From Mytilus trossulus (taxonomy: Eukaryota; Mollusca; Bivalvia; Mytilida; Mytilidae): DNA of 64,000 nt. The stretch spans positions 37,152,692 through 37,216,691 of the forward strand of contig NC_086380.1 in assembly GCF_036588685.1 (NCBI RefSeq). The letters run 5' to 3'. A model generated the notes under the pieces. It was not told the DNA's origin and searched no databases. It saw nothing but the letters and a program-made list of their open reading frames with translations. Position 1 is the stretch's first letter. Each line of letters starts with the position of its first letter. The position numbers and the translations under genes are program-made. This document shows, piece after piece, positions 45,240-59,700 of the stretch.

Positions 45240-47630
45240 CAATGTAAGAGTTGTGCTTGTTTCAACGTTTTGACACACTAAAAGAATTACTAAAGAGGCA
45301 GAAACACATATTAGAGTTATAGCTCCAATATACAAAGTGCGACGTGTTTATGACATTAAAGCGACATCACAAGGTTCGGTTCTGTACTTTAATGTCCAAA
45401 TTATAACAACCTGTTCAAGTTGAAATTTTAAATGTGTACTGTAAAATGTACTGAGATACAAAGTGTATCACGTGTTTCAAATTTCAAACTTTAATCTCAG
45501 ACGGGTTACTTCATATGTGAAAACGAAATAGAGTTATAATTTAAGGTTCCACGATTCATTCTTTTTTCTTTAGTAATAATGAAGTTCTTCTTTTAATTCT
45601 GTTCACGGTCAATATCTATTAAAGACGTTAGGGTGGACAATATTTGTTCGACTTATTGATATTAAGCTAATCACACCATGAATGATAAACTTGGTGATTT
45701 TATCAGCTCTGTTTGGAATATTAGCACATTTTTATCTCATTAAGAAGCCTATTACGTTACTAGGTATTTGAATACAAACAAATTTCAACTTTTTAAAATA
45801 AACACCCAACCTATCCCGACTCTATTATCTAGTATTTGAATAAACTTTTCAGTTTTGATCGATGGATTCTTAATAAGTACACGTACAAAGACTGTAAAAT
45901 ATTGCGTAACAAATATGGGAAAAACATAAGTCTGATATTCTGTCTGAGAAACTTGTAATAAAATTAATACTAAGTTCGAGTTTCTTTTTCAGATTAATCT
46001 TAACATACATAATGCTTTATAACATTACAACTACACGTAGTTCATGTCTCTTTTTCATACTAACCTTATTGTAATCATCCTTCAAATATTACATGCTCGG
46101 TTTTAAACATTAGGATATTCAAAGACTACATGGGGACTTGGTTTTTGCTTTAATGTTTCTCTCTAATTTAATGATATAGGACAGTAGAGGTATAAATTAT
46201 TGCTGGCCTATGATAGTGGTGGTATATTTATATTAATTGACAGAGCGTACTCAGTTTACTGCAAGTGTTCGATTAAGATAGGTGTGACATTATTTGTTTC
46301 CGACTTTTATTTTCGGATAAATTATGTTTTGAAATTTCAACATTCTTAAAGCACTTGATTCGATCTTATTTTGTGTTCCGGATTTTATTACAACTTGACT
46401 GTATATTTGGTTATCCCAGTACTTGGAATATTTAACATATCTAATTCCCCACAAAACTGCTGCATCAAAGCAAATTTCATCGGTAGCGTTCTTTTTCTAA
46501 TATTACTGATATTTATCGTAATTACGGTGTGTTTGTTGAATTAAAAACATCCCGATATATACTCACCGAAGGATGACTTCTACATAATTGTGTGTTTGGG
46601 TATTTAATTATATTTTTGGGGGAGGGAGGTTGAATTATGTTATATTCGTGTTTTCTTTAAACAGCTATCGCCACACAAAAAAAACACTAAACTATGTAAC
46701 CGTAACGCTTTGTCTTTTTTTTATTTTGTTTGTTACAGTATTCCAAAGCACCTGGTTTCACTGTAAGTCTAGATTGAAGATGATATTATAAAAGTGTTGG
46801 CTCAATTAGGTATTAGCCACTGTCTCTTACTTTATCTATAAATATTAACTTTGTAAACTAAATAAACGAATGTCAAAAAGTCCTTTGAATAAGTTAATTT
46901 AATTTGATTCCCATTATTTGAAGAATCTTAATAATTTCCTTTATCATGAATAAAGGTGGGAGATACTGGTGCCGGTAAACTATTAATTAGTCAACCCAGG
47001 ATAACCGCCTCTTTTTTTATCTCTAGTATAAATGCCTAAAGCACCTTTCCTTTTCAGACAAACTATTCGTATATTTTGGAGTGAAAGGAATAACTTGTTT
47101 TGCATTTTGTTGGTACGTATTGCTTACAAATTATTTAGAACTCATAAACCTTAATATTTATATCTATATTTAGGAAAAAATGTAGTACTACTTGAATTGA
47201 TTATTTGTGGGTTTTTTTTTTGTTTTTTTTTTATATTTCATATGAATAAATACTTAAAATTTGTTTTAACATTTGATTAAAAAGACGCAGTTTTAGACGA
47301 AATTATTCCGTATGTTTCATCAACTCTCATTCTCTTACACTATTGTGAAAAACTATTTGCCTGACACAAAAGAAAACTGGCGCCCATTATAACTAATTCA
47401 AAGATGAAAATTATCAATTTTAAAGAAATGGGAGGCGGGTTTTTTTTTCGTTGCATTTTTTTTTTTTTTTTCAGTGTAAAAAATCTTTATGCAACATAGA
47501 GAAATAGAATTCGAAGTGAGGAGGATTGATATGTACGAACGAAAATTTGTTAAATGAAATTCATAAAATAAATTGTGTCCAATGCACGCAAAATGTTTTC
47601 TGTCGGTCAAACCAATATTTAAACAAAACA
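45240..47630. other. Spacer between ZP genes, no confident exon
   Basis: A possible 24-nt exon-like segment at 46739-46762 has a polypyrimidine acceptor (TTTGTTTGTTACAG) and a GTAAGT donor. It could be an untranslated 5' exon of ZP gene 2 but has no other support. T-runs lie near 47210-47235 and 47440-47475. Confidence 0.35.
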
Positions 47631-47639
47631 TTGATTAGA

Positions 47640-47925
47640 ATTGAAAATTGCAATGCGAAATGTGTCAAAGACACAGCAACCCGACAATAGGGCAGACAAC
47701 AGCCGAAGACCACCAATGAGAAACTCCCTTAACCGTAGGCGCCCGCCACTGTCACCTAAATAAATCCGAATACTAGTTCAGTGATACATGTAATGGACGT
47801 CATACGACACTCCAAATTATACACAAGAAACTATAATTAAAAATTGTACAAGACTAACAAAGGCCAGAGGCTTCTGAATCGAGAGAGGGACCGAAATACG
47901 GCGGGTTTAAACATGTTTTTAAGAT
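47640..47925 (+). repeat. Diverged family B copy 3
   Basis: GAATTGAAAATTGCAATGCG, GACACAGCAACCCGACAATA, ACTAGTTCAGTGATACATG, GCCAGAGGCTTCTGAATCG. Confidence 0.75.
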
Positions 47926-48439
47926 GCTGTTTTTTCAATAGGTATTTGCTTGACCTTTCTTGTCAAACAGACGAGTCATTTAAAAATATTCAATATAAAT
48001 TCAGAGAAGACGATCTATAACTCTTATATAGTTTAAAACATTTCCTCAGTGATGCAAGTTTATAATATTTTTTTTTTCGAGCGGTGCGAGTTCGGTCTCT
48101 GTGTGACACTGAAGACCCGAGAAAAGTGAAATTTACTAAGAGAAGAAGCAATCTAATGAATAAACATATATTTCTTCCCGTTTGTTAATTTTACTCCTTT
48201 TTTAGTAGTACGAGTATGATCGAGTGATGCAAGTTGTAATAATTAGTGAGAGTATTTAAGTGGTACGAGTTTACGTGTCATAAATTAACGTCAAATTGAA
48301 TACAAATTCATTTTCGACTGCTTACAAATCATAGACAGTAAGAAACCAGCTAGGGGATTTTATGTGAGATCTAATAATTATTTTACGCTTATTAAAACAA
48401 TTACTATATGAAGTTATTAAGTACATCAAATACACTTAC

Positions 48440-48618
48440 TATTTGATAGTATATAAAACTGCAGTCGATCTTTGGCTCGGAGACCAACCGGTTAATCAAA
48501 AGTTGGTCTACAAATTTAATAGTATAAGATTCTGGATCTTCGCAGGGTTTAGAGGGACATTGCCCCTTTCCGTGTGTTATATCGCCATCCCTGTCTTTGA
48601 AAGGAGAGAAAATATTTC
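48440..48618 (-). CDS. Candidate exon of an unknown minus-strand gene
   Basis: A 179-nt open segment has a pyrimidine-rich acceptor (TTTGTTCTTCAAG) and a strong donor (ATAGTAAGT) on the minus strand. It encodes a polar peptide including KDRDGDITHGKGQCPSKPC and LLINRLVSEPKIDC. It is richer in GC than its surroundings. No family recognised and no neighbouring exons identified, so it may be chance or an old element. Confidence 0.3.
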
Positions 48619-48959
48619 CTTGAAGAACAAAGTCAGCACACATTTAGACATTAAACTTAAGTTTATAAACTTAAGAATATACTACTACTAACCCATTTCA
48701 GCAGATTTTATAGTTTGATCTTATGGTGTACACTTACACAACTGTCTCTGTTAAACGGAGGATAGGGCGCCTTTAAACTAGGTACATAACGCCACATTAT
48801 TTGTGTGTTTGTCCAATGCTAGGAGCATGTATTAAGTGTTTGTCGTATTTTGCTGTTTCTCTAATTTTATTTTTCGTACATTGTTTTTCGCATAGTTTGT
48901 TCTTATTTTATGTCGCTAAATCACTGTCCAAATTAAGGCGAGTGTATGTTGCCAACAAA

Positions 48960-49264
48960 CTAGGTTAACCCCGCCCAGTCTATATGTGCCTGTCCCAAGT
49001 CTAATTCAGTGGTTGTCGTTATTTTGTTGCTGTATATCATCATGATCATATTTGTTTTTCATTGATTATTTCGAACATGAATCAGGTCATTAGTTTTCTC
49101 GTAAGAATTATTTTACAATTTTTATTTAAGCCTATTATAGCTGTCTATGCGGTATGTGTTTTACTCATTGTTGAAGACCGTACGGTGACATTAAATTATT
49201 ATTTTATGTTTTTTTTAGTCTCTTGTAGAGAGTTGTCTCAGTGGCAATCATTCCACATCTTCTT
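48960..49264 (-). repeat. Family A-related copy
   Basis: Reverse-oriented: GTGCCTGTCCCAAGTCTAAT, CCTATTATAGCTGTCTATGC, TTGTTGAAGACCGTACGGTG, GAGAGTTGTCTCAGTGGCAA. Confidence 0.75.
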
Positions 49265-50090
49265 TTCTTTATTTTAATACTGATTTGGAGTTTAATTTAA
49301 AATGTACGAATCCATAGGGTTTCCGCCAATTGGTTGCATTAACCACCAAAAGAAACAATGATTTGGAATACTTTTGTTACTGCTTTGCATCTTTTTATAT
49401 ATTTGACCTTTCGAATATTTTATTCGGGAAGCTACTCGAAACAAGTTCCGTGCAAACTAAATTTGTGATCTTCATTATCTTAAGTGACTTTTTTATTTAA
49501 CTTATTGTTACGCAGTATGATTTATTGCTGTAGTTTGCCAAATGTTCAGTAGAAAATAGTTCAATACATTTTCAATAAACCTAATAGTTAGTTTTACAAT
49601 GTGGGTCAACCAAGCTGAATGTTGGGTTTCCAACAATTTCCAAAGGAAAATACATCTTGAATAAGGACAGACATCCATGTATATGCCAAAAGCGAGACAC
49701 GTTATCTAAGCGAGGCAACGCCCCAATTCCGGCAGAAAGTGTTTGCGCACTTGTATAGGACGTTCTCTTTAGCATGGTTTTTACTTTCGAATGGGAGGAG
49801 TCTAGTGTATATTTCTATAATGGTATCAAAAACTTCACAACGCACTGATGTGATTTTATCTTGCATTACGTAACTGGATTTTCTAACAAAACGATATCTT
49901 GGTATCTATAATTTTCGGAAAATACAAAAAAGAAAAACCTACCATTAGACCAAAGTATTTTCTCAATTTATTAAACTGATGATAAATATACTATAGATCA
50001 AAACGTCCAAATATCATGTTTTTGTCTAGCCTGTAACATGTTTTCAAACCTTAGTTAATATCTGCATACATTAAAAATGGAATTAGGACG
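49265..50090. other. Spacer, no confident gene
   Basis: A minus-strand 64-codon frame (49581-49775) has balanced composition but no motif or clear splice sites. I leave it uncalled. Confidence 0.4.
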
Positions 50091-50095
50091 GGGGT

Positions 50096-50140
50096 TCGGT
50101 GGTCGAATGGTCTAAGAATTCCAACTAACATCCAGCAAAA
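50096..50140 (+). repeat. Possible tRNA-derived SINE head
   Basis: GGTTCGGTGGTCGAATGGTC followed by TAAG resembles a tRNA A-box region. No good B box follows at the usual spacing. Confidence 0.3.
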
Positions 50141-50194
50141 AAAGTCGGCTTAGTCCAACTGCTGTTTACAAGCCCTGAAATCACAAATGTTAAA

Positions 50195-50400
50195 CAATTC
50201 AAACGAGAAAAATAACGGTCTATTTGATGTAAAAAATTGAACGAAAAACAAATATTTAACAAAGCAAAAAAAAACCAAAACACTGAATTACAAGCTCCTG
50301 GCTTGGGACAGGCACACACATTATACATACATAATGTAACAGGGTTGCGGGATCCCAGCCCTCTCCTTACCTTAGACAGTAGTGTTTCAGATCGAAGCAA
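50195..50400 (+). repeat. Family A-related copy
   Basis: AATTCAAACGAGAAAAATAA, CAAGCTCCTGGCTTGGGACA, CGGGATCCCAGCCCTCTCC. Confidence 0.65.
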
Positions 50401-50689
50401 ATACATAGATATACATTGTACATCAAGCTAAATCACAGAATGCACGTGGCCGAGTACTTTTAAATCCCCAGAAAAAGTACAGATTTTTTTTTGTCTTTAA
50501 AAATGACAGGATCTGCCAGAATGAATAGTTTTATTTCTAGTTAGGTACACTGTTCTTCAACTCCTTAAATTCTAATATTTGCTAATTTTATAGATGAAAA
50601 AAATCCTTAAAAAATTACGTTCTTTTATGAACAGTTATACTCCAACTTTAGTAATTTGTAACGACTTTTTAAATTTATTATTATTTCAG

Positions 50690-50753
50690 GTAGTTACACA
50701 CACAGTTCGTCGGAATAATGGCAGTAGCAGCAGTAGTTTGTATTCTATCATTG
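50690..50753 (+). CDS. ZP gene 2 exon 1 (5'UTR end and signal peptide start)
   Basis: Acceptor TTATTATTTCAG, 28 nt of leader, ATG at 50718, 12 codons, donor GTAAGT. Confidence 0.75.
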
Positions 50754-53700
50754 GTAAGTTTCAATAAAAGTACAAAAGTCCTGCAACAATGAGCAAATCA
50801 CTTTATGTCATGTGAAACAAAAAAGTCGTGTACATTTACAAGAGTATGGTTGCAAGAGGCTTCTATATATTATATTCTAATGTCGGGATCATAGTCTCGT
50901 TAAACCAAGATTTATTTTTTTCAAAATATCTTCTTCAAATTTATAAGTAGATATAGGAAGATGTGGTGTGAGTGCCAATGAGACAACTCTCCATCCAAAT
51001 AACAATTTAAAAATTAAACCATTATAGGTTAAAGTACGGCCTTCAACACGGAGCCTTGGCTCACACCGAACAACAAGCTATAAAGGGCCCCAAAATTACT
51101 AGTGTAAAACCATTCAAACGGGAAAACCAACGGTCTAATCTATATAAACAAAACGAGAAACGAGAAACACGTATATATTACATAAACAAACGACAACTAC
51201 TGTACATCAGATTCCTGACTTAGGACAGGTGCAAACATTTGCAGCGGGATTAAACGTTTTAATGGGCCCAAACCTTCTCCCTTTTTCTGAAACAATAGCA
51301 TAACATCACAACATATAAAAACATACGATAAAATATCAATTAGCAGACTTAACTCAATCAAAAAACGTATGATTACACAAAGAACGAATAAATTTGATCT
51401 GCGATATCTGAATACAAATGCACAGTTAATTAAATATTAGAGACAAACAGTCATGACCAAAAGGCTATCAAATAAATTCAAACACACTGAGAAATATTTA
51501 ACCAATCAGTGCACGTATACAACATTAGGCTAATATGTATTTTCTTTAAACCAATATCTGAAGAATTTCATCCAAAAAAAGGTACGACGCTAAGACAAGT
51601 ATCCAAAGAGAATCAACACTTGTATATCTTCAATCATGCTTAAACCCTCTGATAAAAGAGGGATGAAAGATAGCAGCGGCACATTCAAACTCATAAATCG
51701 AAATAAAATGACAAAGTCATGGCTAAAAAAGAAAAAGACAAATAGACAAACAATATCAAATATAGTACACGGAACACAATATCAGGTGCTCCGGAAGCGT
51801 AAGCTTTTTGTAATCTGTATATTGACACCATGCAGAAGCGGAATTGTAAATGTCTGGAAAATAATCATTACGTGCTTCAATATTCAAATGCAAAAATTGT
51901 CATACATAATTGTTTTTTTTATTTCAGCTTTACTTTTCAACAATAGTTGAAACAGCAACAAACGTTTCAACACTTATAACCCCTACTTCACCTCCTCCTC
52001 CTTTGGAATTTAGTGAGTATTTATGTTCATTACACATGTCATGCCTATTATTTTACCTTTTAATGAAAACGATTTTGACGAATGCACCATTAATTTGGGC
52101 ACATGACATACATTTGTTTTAATGTAAATATGTAAAAAATAATTATTGGTGTAAAGAACGACACACGTTTGTCAACGATAATAATGATTAAAAGGCGATG
52201 TTTTGTTTACGAATGTCAATCTGAAAGCAACTTTGCAACGAAGAAGTTTTTATAACCAAACCTAGACTTACACTAATTGACAGTTAACTTAACTTGTCTA
52301 GTTATATAATGATATTGTCAGGCTAAAACTAAAGTAGAGTTCAAAGTGTTAGACAGAGACTTTTAATGATCTGGATTCATTCAGCTCAAAATTCCCAAAA
52401 GTAACAAAACACTTAACGGAAGGAAATCAGACTATCACTAATTTAATAGCGATTTCTGAGTTAAGACCGGCACACACAATAGGTGCGGGTGCAATAACTA
52501 GTATTTATATTTGTATAATAACTCTACCGCTTTTTTTGAAAATTCAATAAGTGAAGAGGAACAAACAATTAGAATCCTAGCATTGCGTTAACATTACTTA
52601 ACTTCTATAATAACGGGGCGGCAAATATCAAAATCACAAGTACAAATACAGTACCTGAAGCATTACCGTGTCAAGTGAAGGACTAACCTTCTTATCTCGA
52701 CCCATGATGTCTCGATCCCTGCAGTTAAATACCAATGATTTAGTGTTGACTTCATACAACAACGTCAAAACATGATCTGATGTACAGTAGTTGTCGTCTG
52801 TTTATGAAGTTCATACGTGTTTAACTCGATTCTTGTTTTTTAAATAGATTTGACCGTTGGTTTTCCCGTTTGAATGGTTTAACACTTGTTATTTTGGGGG
52901 CCCTTTATAGGTTGATATTCGGTGTGAGCCAAGACTCCGTCTTGAAGGCCGTACCTTGACCTATAATGGTTTACTTTTATAAACTGTTTCTTGGATGGAG
53001 AGTTGTCTCTTTGTTCGTGTAAATGTGATCCTAGAAGTTAGTGCAACTACGCGTATAATGAGCCAACTAATATATAATATACATGTACACTCCATAAGAA
53101 GTTATTATCAGAACATCACTATCAAGTAATAATGGAAAATTAACAATAAGAAAAGAAAGAATATGATGGTAGTCAAATATTTTGTTATAGTTTTACTGAT
53201 TTCTTCACCAGCTGTTTGATTAAAAAAAATGATGGGTTTTATTAGTATTATGGAAAAAAAACTGGAATGAACCTTAACGGAGACAATATATTCCATGTAT
53301 AGCCATGTATATTTTAATTTCTATCTTTTTATTGAAGTTGACAGATCTATTGTATCTTTTTTATAAAAAAAAAATCATGCTTAGTCAAGACATTTTGCAA
53401 TTTTGCAAATATAAGGTTGATATGTATATAGTCCACCAAAGAAACGATACACAAGTTTGAAAACACTGTTATATCATCCAATGAAATCACTTACAAAGCA
53501 AATGTACATGTATATGATTAGAAGAACTTGACCAAACTAGAAAATTACATAATACTAAGTTATTGAACTCAGGAGTAATATTTATTTTGCGGAAAATGAT
53601 GAGAAAAGTCGCGCGGCACTTAATTTCGAAGATGAGAATGAAATATTCAAATATATGCAAAGGCATTCATAATATTAAGCAGATCATATTTAATTAAGTG

Positions 53701-56700
53701 GTTTTGGCGAGAAAATAAGACTCTGTATAAAAATAAGACCATCCGGGCAATTATTCACCTCTATACAGTGTACTCAATTTTATTATATATAGAAAATACA
53801 TTGCCTTGTATCGTTTCATTTGTTGACTAGTATACATCTATACAAATGTGATTATTGTTTAAAATTTATTCTCACCTCTATATTTACGATCAATTTTTTG
53901 TTTGTCTTATGTCATTACCGATTACACCCAATCTCCTTGCATAATAATTGCGTAATTTAAAAAAATACCGGCCTCTATCTGACTGATTATCTGTCATAAA
54001 TTGTTCTATAACAACGCATTTTTTTATCAACGAATGTGTCAACTGAATTACTGCTTACCCTCTTAGAGCAGCGAAGATCACCCTAGTTTTTGTTGTGGGG
54101 TTGCTTATTCTTTAGTTTTCTATGTTGCGTTATGCGAACTGTTGTTTGTCTTTTGGTTGTTTTTTGTTTATGTCATAGCATTGTCAGTTCGTTTTCAACT
54201 TATGACTTTAAGTATCCCTTTGGTATCTTTCGATTCTTCTTTAGAAATCTAAATTTGTCGTTTTTTCGTTTGGTATTATTTTTTTTATATGGTATGTTAA
54301 CGTTGATGTCAGGTTTTTTCCTCGTCCTCTGAATTTTGAGTATCCATATATGTATCATTCGCCTCTTTTTTCTTTAAATCGATCGACATTGTTTTTTTAC
54401 TAAATTTTCCTGTTTATTTGATGATAATGTTATTTTGATAACTGAAACTATTTCGAAAAGAAAATACACTCATACAAATAAAATTGAGTGTACAGTAGGT
54501 TTATGCGGAATTTTATGTGAAAAGCAAAGGAAGTAACATAAGAAAGTTACGAAGTATTAAACACCAGTCTTAAAGATTAAACAATAATTTTAGATACCAA
54601 TGTAACGAATACAATGACACACATGTATTATTGTATATTAGGTTGCTCAAATGGACAAGTTCAAAACATTTCTGGTAACACCATAGAGATAAAATCAATT
54701 GTGATTGATTTTGGAAATGGAACAATGTGTCATATTTTTGATGGAACCTGTCAGTGGAAAGTAAGTTTAACTAAAATTAATTTTTTCTATTGTCAAGTCT
54801 CCAAATCTTTATTTTGCAGATGCAACAGAGTGCATGTGTACAGTACTAATAATAAATTATATGTTCTTTTAAGCGGAAAAATATTGGTTTGGAATGAACA
54901 AAGATAATGTATATTTCGGTTTTTGTTCTAAAAAATAATGAATTTTCAGTGGTAAATTATGAACAGATATGTCATGCTATGCAGAGTTATTTGCAAACAA
55001 TACAAGTCAGGGGACTGTGAAATTTCCCGAGCCATTAGGCAAGGAAAACTTGGTACCAAGACTCGTATTTTTCACAATTACTCCTCCACCACTTAATATA
55101 TCTGTTGAATTACACCTAGCTGTTATCCATAAACATATGTATGAATAATTTTATAGAGACCATTAGAATACCACGGGAGGTATACATAAAATTGAAAATG
55201 GAAATGGGGAATGTGTCAAAGAGACAACAACCCGACCATAGAAAAAAACAACAGCAGAAGGTCACCAACAGGTCTTCAATGTAGCGAGAAATTCCCGCAC
55301 CCGGAGTCGTCCTTCAGCTGGCCCCTTAACAAATATATACTAGTTCAGTGATAATGAACGCCATACTTATTTCCAAATTGTACACAAGAAACTAAAATTA
55401 AAATAATATAAGTCTAACAAAGGCCAGAGTCTCCTGACTTGGGACAGGCGCAAAAATGCGGCGGGTTTAAACATGTTTGTGAGATCTCAACCCTCCCCCT
55501 ATACCTCTAGCCAATGCAGAAAAGTATGTACTTATACCTGTTAGAGCTGTCTTTATGTAACGTCGACTCATATTGACGGGAAAAGTCTTGCAATGGAATA
55601 AAAGGAATATACAAAATGGTAAATACATGATGTACCACGTCATAGAGGGTAATTTGAGGCAAATTCAAAGGCAGTGGTGAAAAACATGCACATTTGTTTG
55701 AACTGAGATTGTTTTAGAATATGCGAAAAATACACTGGCTACCAACCAATCAAAATCCGACATTCTTATATATATAAGGTGTAATCGAAATGTAATTAGA
55801 AGAGAACAAATACCAAAGAGGCAATCGAAATTCAAAAGGCTAATGAAAAAAAAACCATTATGGCTAAATTGTATTCACAAGAAGACAAATATAAGAACAA
55901 AGTCATATTCAACCGAAAGACCAATTTTTGAGCATCACAAACCTCACTCGGCTTGAACTCCGGTTCTCAAAAAGGATCAACAAATCCTGTTCTATATGTG
56001 ACATAAATATTTTTGCATATCAAAGTTAATCCTGACGAGTCTTGGTCTATGCTTATTTTTATATAATAAACTGCGAATATCTTATTGGTACATAATTTAA
56101 TTCCTCACCAATTAATATTCTTGAAGACATGGCTTCCCTTAATTCGTTTGTTTTATTTGTACAAAATGATCTTATTTTTTTCCCTTTCAGAACATGTTTA
56201 AAAAAATACATGTGATTTATGACAAAAATGAGACGAATGCAATGGTTGTTGCCGGTCATCCATATTATTATGAATTGGAGTGCAAAACTGGTGGATACGT
56301 TGCAAGAGCTACAGCTGTTCCATTTTTTATAGGGTAAGTCTTTCTTATCTCATATACATTTCATAACCGCGTGGAAAACATGTGTATTTATAGATTATCA
56401 TTGGTCATCTCAACGAGATTTATTTTCTCGCTTGAGCTGGAACGGTTTTGATATGACAAATGATAATCTGTTAATCGCTATTTTACCTATGAAGACGTTG
56501 TCAAATTTATTGACAAAGGGATCGTGCGCCCTTAGTTTCTAGCGATTACTTTTCATATGACTCTACTGTGCTATGAAATACCGCAGTACCACTGGGCCAC
56601 GATCGCACTACGAGCTGTGAAAAAAATGAAAATTTTGATAATCGTAGTACGATCGTGTAGATCGCAGTTAGGTCGTATCACGGTCGTGGTGAGGTCTTCA

Positions 56701-59700
56701 AGATCGTGAAGAGCGTGGCCAACTTTGAACATGTTCAAAACATTCTTGGTGCGGTCGTGGCGAAAGCAGGTCATAGTAGAAGCGTAGTGAGAGCGCACTA
56801 AGATCGTAGTAAGATCACAAAGGTCGCTGTACAATCGTAGCGAGAGCGTAGCGAAAGCGTAGCGAAAACGTGATTCTATTCTTAGAGATTGCGCTACGAT
56901 TTCACAGTGACGTTATCACGACCTCAATACGACCATAACGTTGTCACCGCGACCCAACTACGCTTCCACTACGACTATACCACGCTGTCAACGTTCGTAG
57001 TACGATTCTAGCACGCCCTTGTCATCCTCATCACGCTCTCCTTACGACCTGACTACGTGCACACTACGACCATCGTTCTCATTGTCATTTTCACATAAAA
57101 AAAGCTCCCTAGATTTTGTGTCTGAATGTAATTATCCATTTGCCCTAAGTAACGACTCAACCATGCTTCTCGTTTTTATATCGATTATTTATATTTATTA
57201 TCGTTGGTTTTCCCGTTTAAATGGTTTTATACTAGTATTTTTTGGGGCCCTTTATAGCGTGCTGTTCGAGTTGAGCCAAGGCTCCGTGTTGAAGGCCGTA
57301 CATTGGCCTATAATGGTTTACTTTTATAAACTGTTACTTGGATGGAAGGTTGTCTCATTGGCACACATACCACATCTTCCTATATCTATTGACACATCTG
57401 TGTCATCTCTGCTATCGTTCACTAAAATTTGAGCTTTATGGACTAGCAATAGGTTGTAATTTATGTTGGATTGGTCGGTCCGAGATCTCTGCTTGATCAG
57501 GATTCGTTACTTTGCTCCCTCTGTCTCTACATCAACCCCTACCACCACGCCCACGTGTTCTAGTAGATTTTGGTGGCATAACTGTATTGTTTCCGAGAAA
57601 TCTACGTTTTAATCAGAAATCGAAGGAATTGAACTGTATTGATATGGAAGACAATGTTACTGTTGACGTTATTGCTGAGAACGTAGTAAGATCGCGGTAT
57701 GAACGTAGTATAATCGTGGTAAGAACGTGTTATAATCGCAGTAAGATCGTGTTGCAATCGGATAATTCGTGGTACGGTCGTAGTGAGAACGTGAAGAGTG
57801 TAGAAAGATCTTGATAAGCGTAGTGAGGTCGCAGAATAAGCGCGGTGAGAACGTAGTAGCATCGTGAAAGCAACGAAAATTAACAATTTCATGTCGCTTA
57901 TACCGCGACCTCACCACAATCTAAATTTATTTTAGATCGCGGTGAGCGTGGTGTGATCGTGGTCTAGTGGGACTGGGGCTAATGGAAATAATCAGTCAGT
58001 AATGAATTAAATGGAATTTTTCGTAAAATAGCGATAATGCATATTAGGATATTTAGTATGCGGGGCTCATTTCAATATACGATTAGTAGTTGTGTTACGT
58101 CCCTTTATTAGAACAACACATGTATAGTGTTGAGGAAAAATCTTAAAGGTTTCAACGGACGAAGAAATTGATGATGAACAACTGAAAACGGGGATTAGAA
58201 CTTCGCTTTCATCCCATATGGAATTTACTGATCCAATATATATCGTATTAGGTCACTAGCACACCGTGTAAATTATTATATTCAACATTCTTAAGTTTTG
58301 TATGTATTTATAAGTAAGTAGTCTGATTTATTGACAATGTCGCTTGCAATCTGATTCAATGTAAGTACACGAAGATATACGCGCAATTCAAAGATGATAA
58401 TGTACATCATGAAGTTTTCGCTACGGAGTTCCTCTGTTATTTTTGGTTATTTTTTATTCGTGAATTATTCATTCATGTTTCCTTTATTTTGGTCATAACT
58501 TGCATCTGATTTTTACACTAACATTTCATAAAAATAACCGTTTGGTCTTTAAGATTCAAAATCATTCTTAATTTTTTTTAAGAAAAACAATGTATGATTT
58601 GCTTCTTCATTGATTTGTATTCCGCGTCATAAGCTTTATATATAAAAAAAAAAAAAAAGAAGATGTGGTATGATTGCCAATGAGACACCACTCCACAAGA
58701 GATCAAAATGACACAGAAATTAATAAATATAGGTCACCGTATGGCCTTCAACAATGAGCAAAGTTCATACCGCATAGTCAGCTATAAAAGGCCCCGGAGT
58801 AACAATGTAAAACAATTCAAACGAGAAAACTAACGGCCTTATTTATTTTTAAAAAATGAAGTTCACATCAACACTGAAGAGCAGTACAAAGTTTTATCAC
58901 CAAAGTAAAAGCTTAAAGTTGCTGAGAGTACTGGCCTTGGAGTCATAAAACTTTCGAGTCAGTTTTTTTGTACTCGTACTCCAAAATCAACCAATCAAAA
59001 TGCTGGTTCATGTTTCGAGCATGATTTTTGTGCTCCGAGCACTGAGCAAAGTTTTATGACTTCAACCCCAGGATCTCAAAGTACGTTATCTGTACACAGG
59101 ACGAGTAAATAACAAATTTTAAGCCACGAGGACATGTCGTATGCAATGCCCAAAGGTAAATAGTGAAAAAATTCAATACAGTAAAGTTGTGAAGAATTCC
59201 ACTACAAACAACAATTGATATCTCGTTTGAGTTTAATTCTGCTTGTATGCATTTGTTTATCGGATTTAGATCAGTTTTGGGCATGTATTGTGAATAAGGT
59301 TTCTACATTAAAATTGCATATTTGGATTCTCGTGAGGGATACAGTTTACTGACTTGTAAATAATAACCAACTAATAAAATTGCATGACTATTTAATGATA
59401 TAACGTTATACTATATATGTTCCAGACCGTATGAGTAATTGGACCGTACGCGTACGGTCTTGACCGTACATGTATGTGTACTTTTTCGAAATACTCATAC
59501 GGACCGTACGCGTAGTCAAGTTTATTAGATACAAATGCATTTAACAGATCAACATAACTTAACTCTCAAATTAAAATAAAATAGTTTAATTTTAATTGAA
59601 ATAAAAACTTTATATTTTAACTTTTTTTTAAATTCACGCTATAAATTGTAATTTAGAATCTGTTAATCTCTTGTATTTAGCATGTCGATCTGTAAAACAT

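Noticed and set aside
45120-45335. Minus-strand membrane-like peptide (LYIGAITLICVSASLVILL)
   Set aside because: It has no ATG, a stop lies just upstream, and it runs into the small element at 45112-45236; no splice sites support it.
50096-50140. A tRNA gene
   Set aside because: Only an A-box-like stretch is present; no B box, cloverleaf or acceptor stem can be drawn.
57019-57432. 137-codon frame in the 1.39-kb element
   Set aside because: It spans motif array plus a nested family A copy; the C-terminal part is a common translation of family A.
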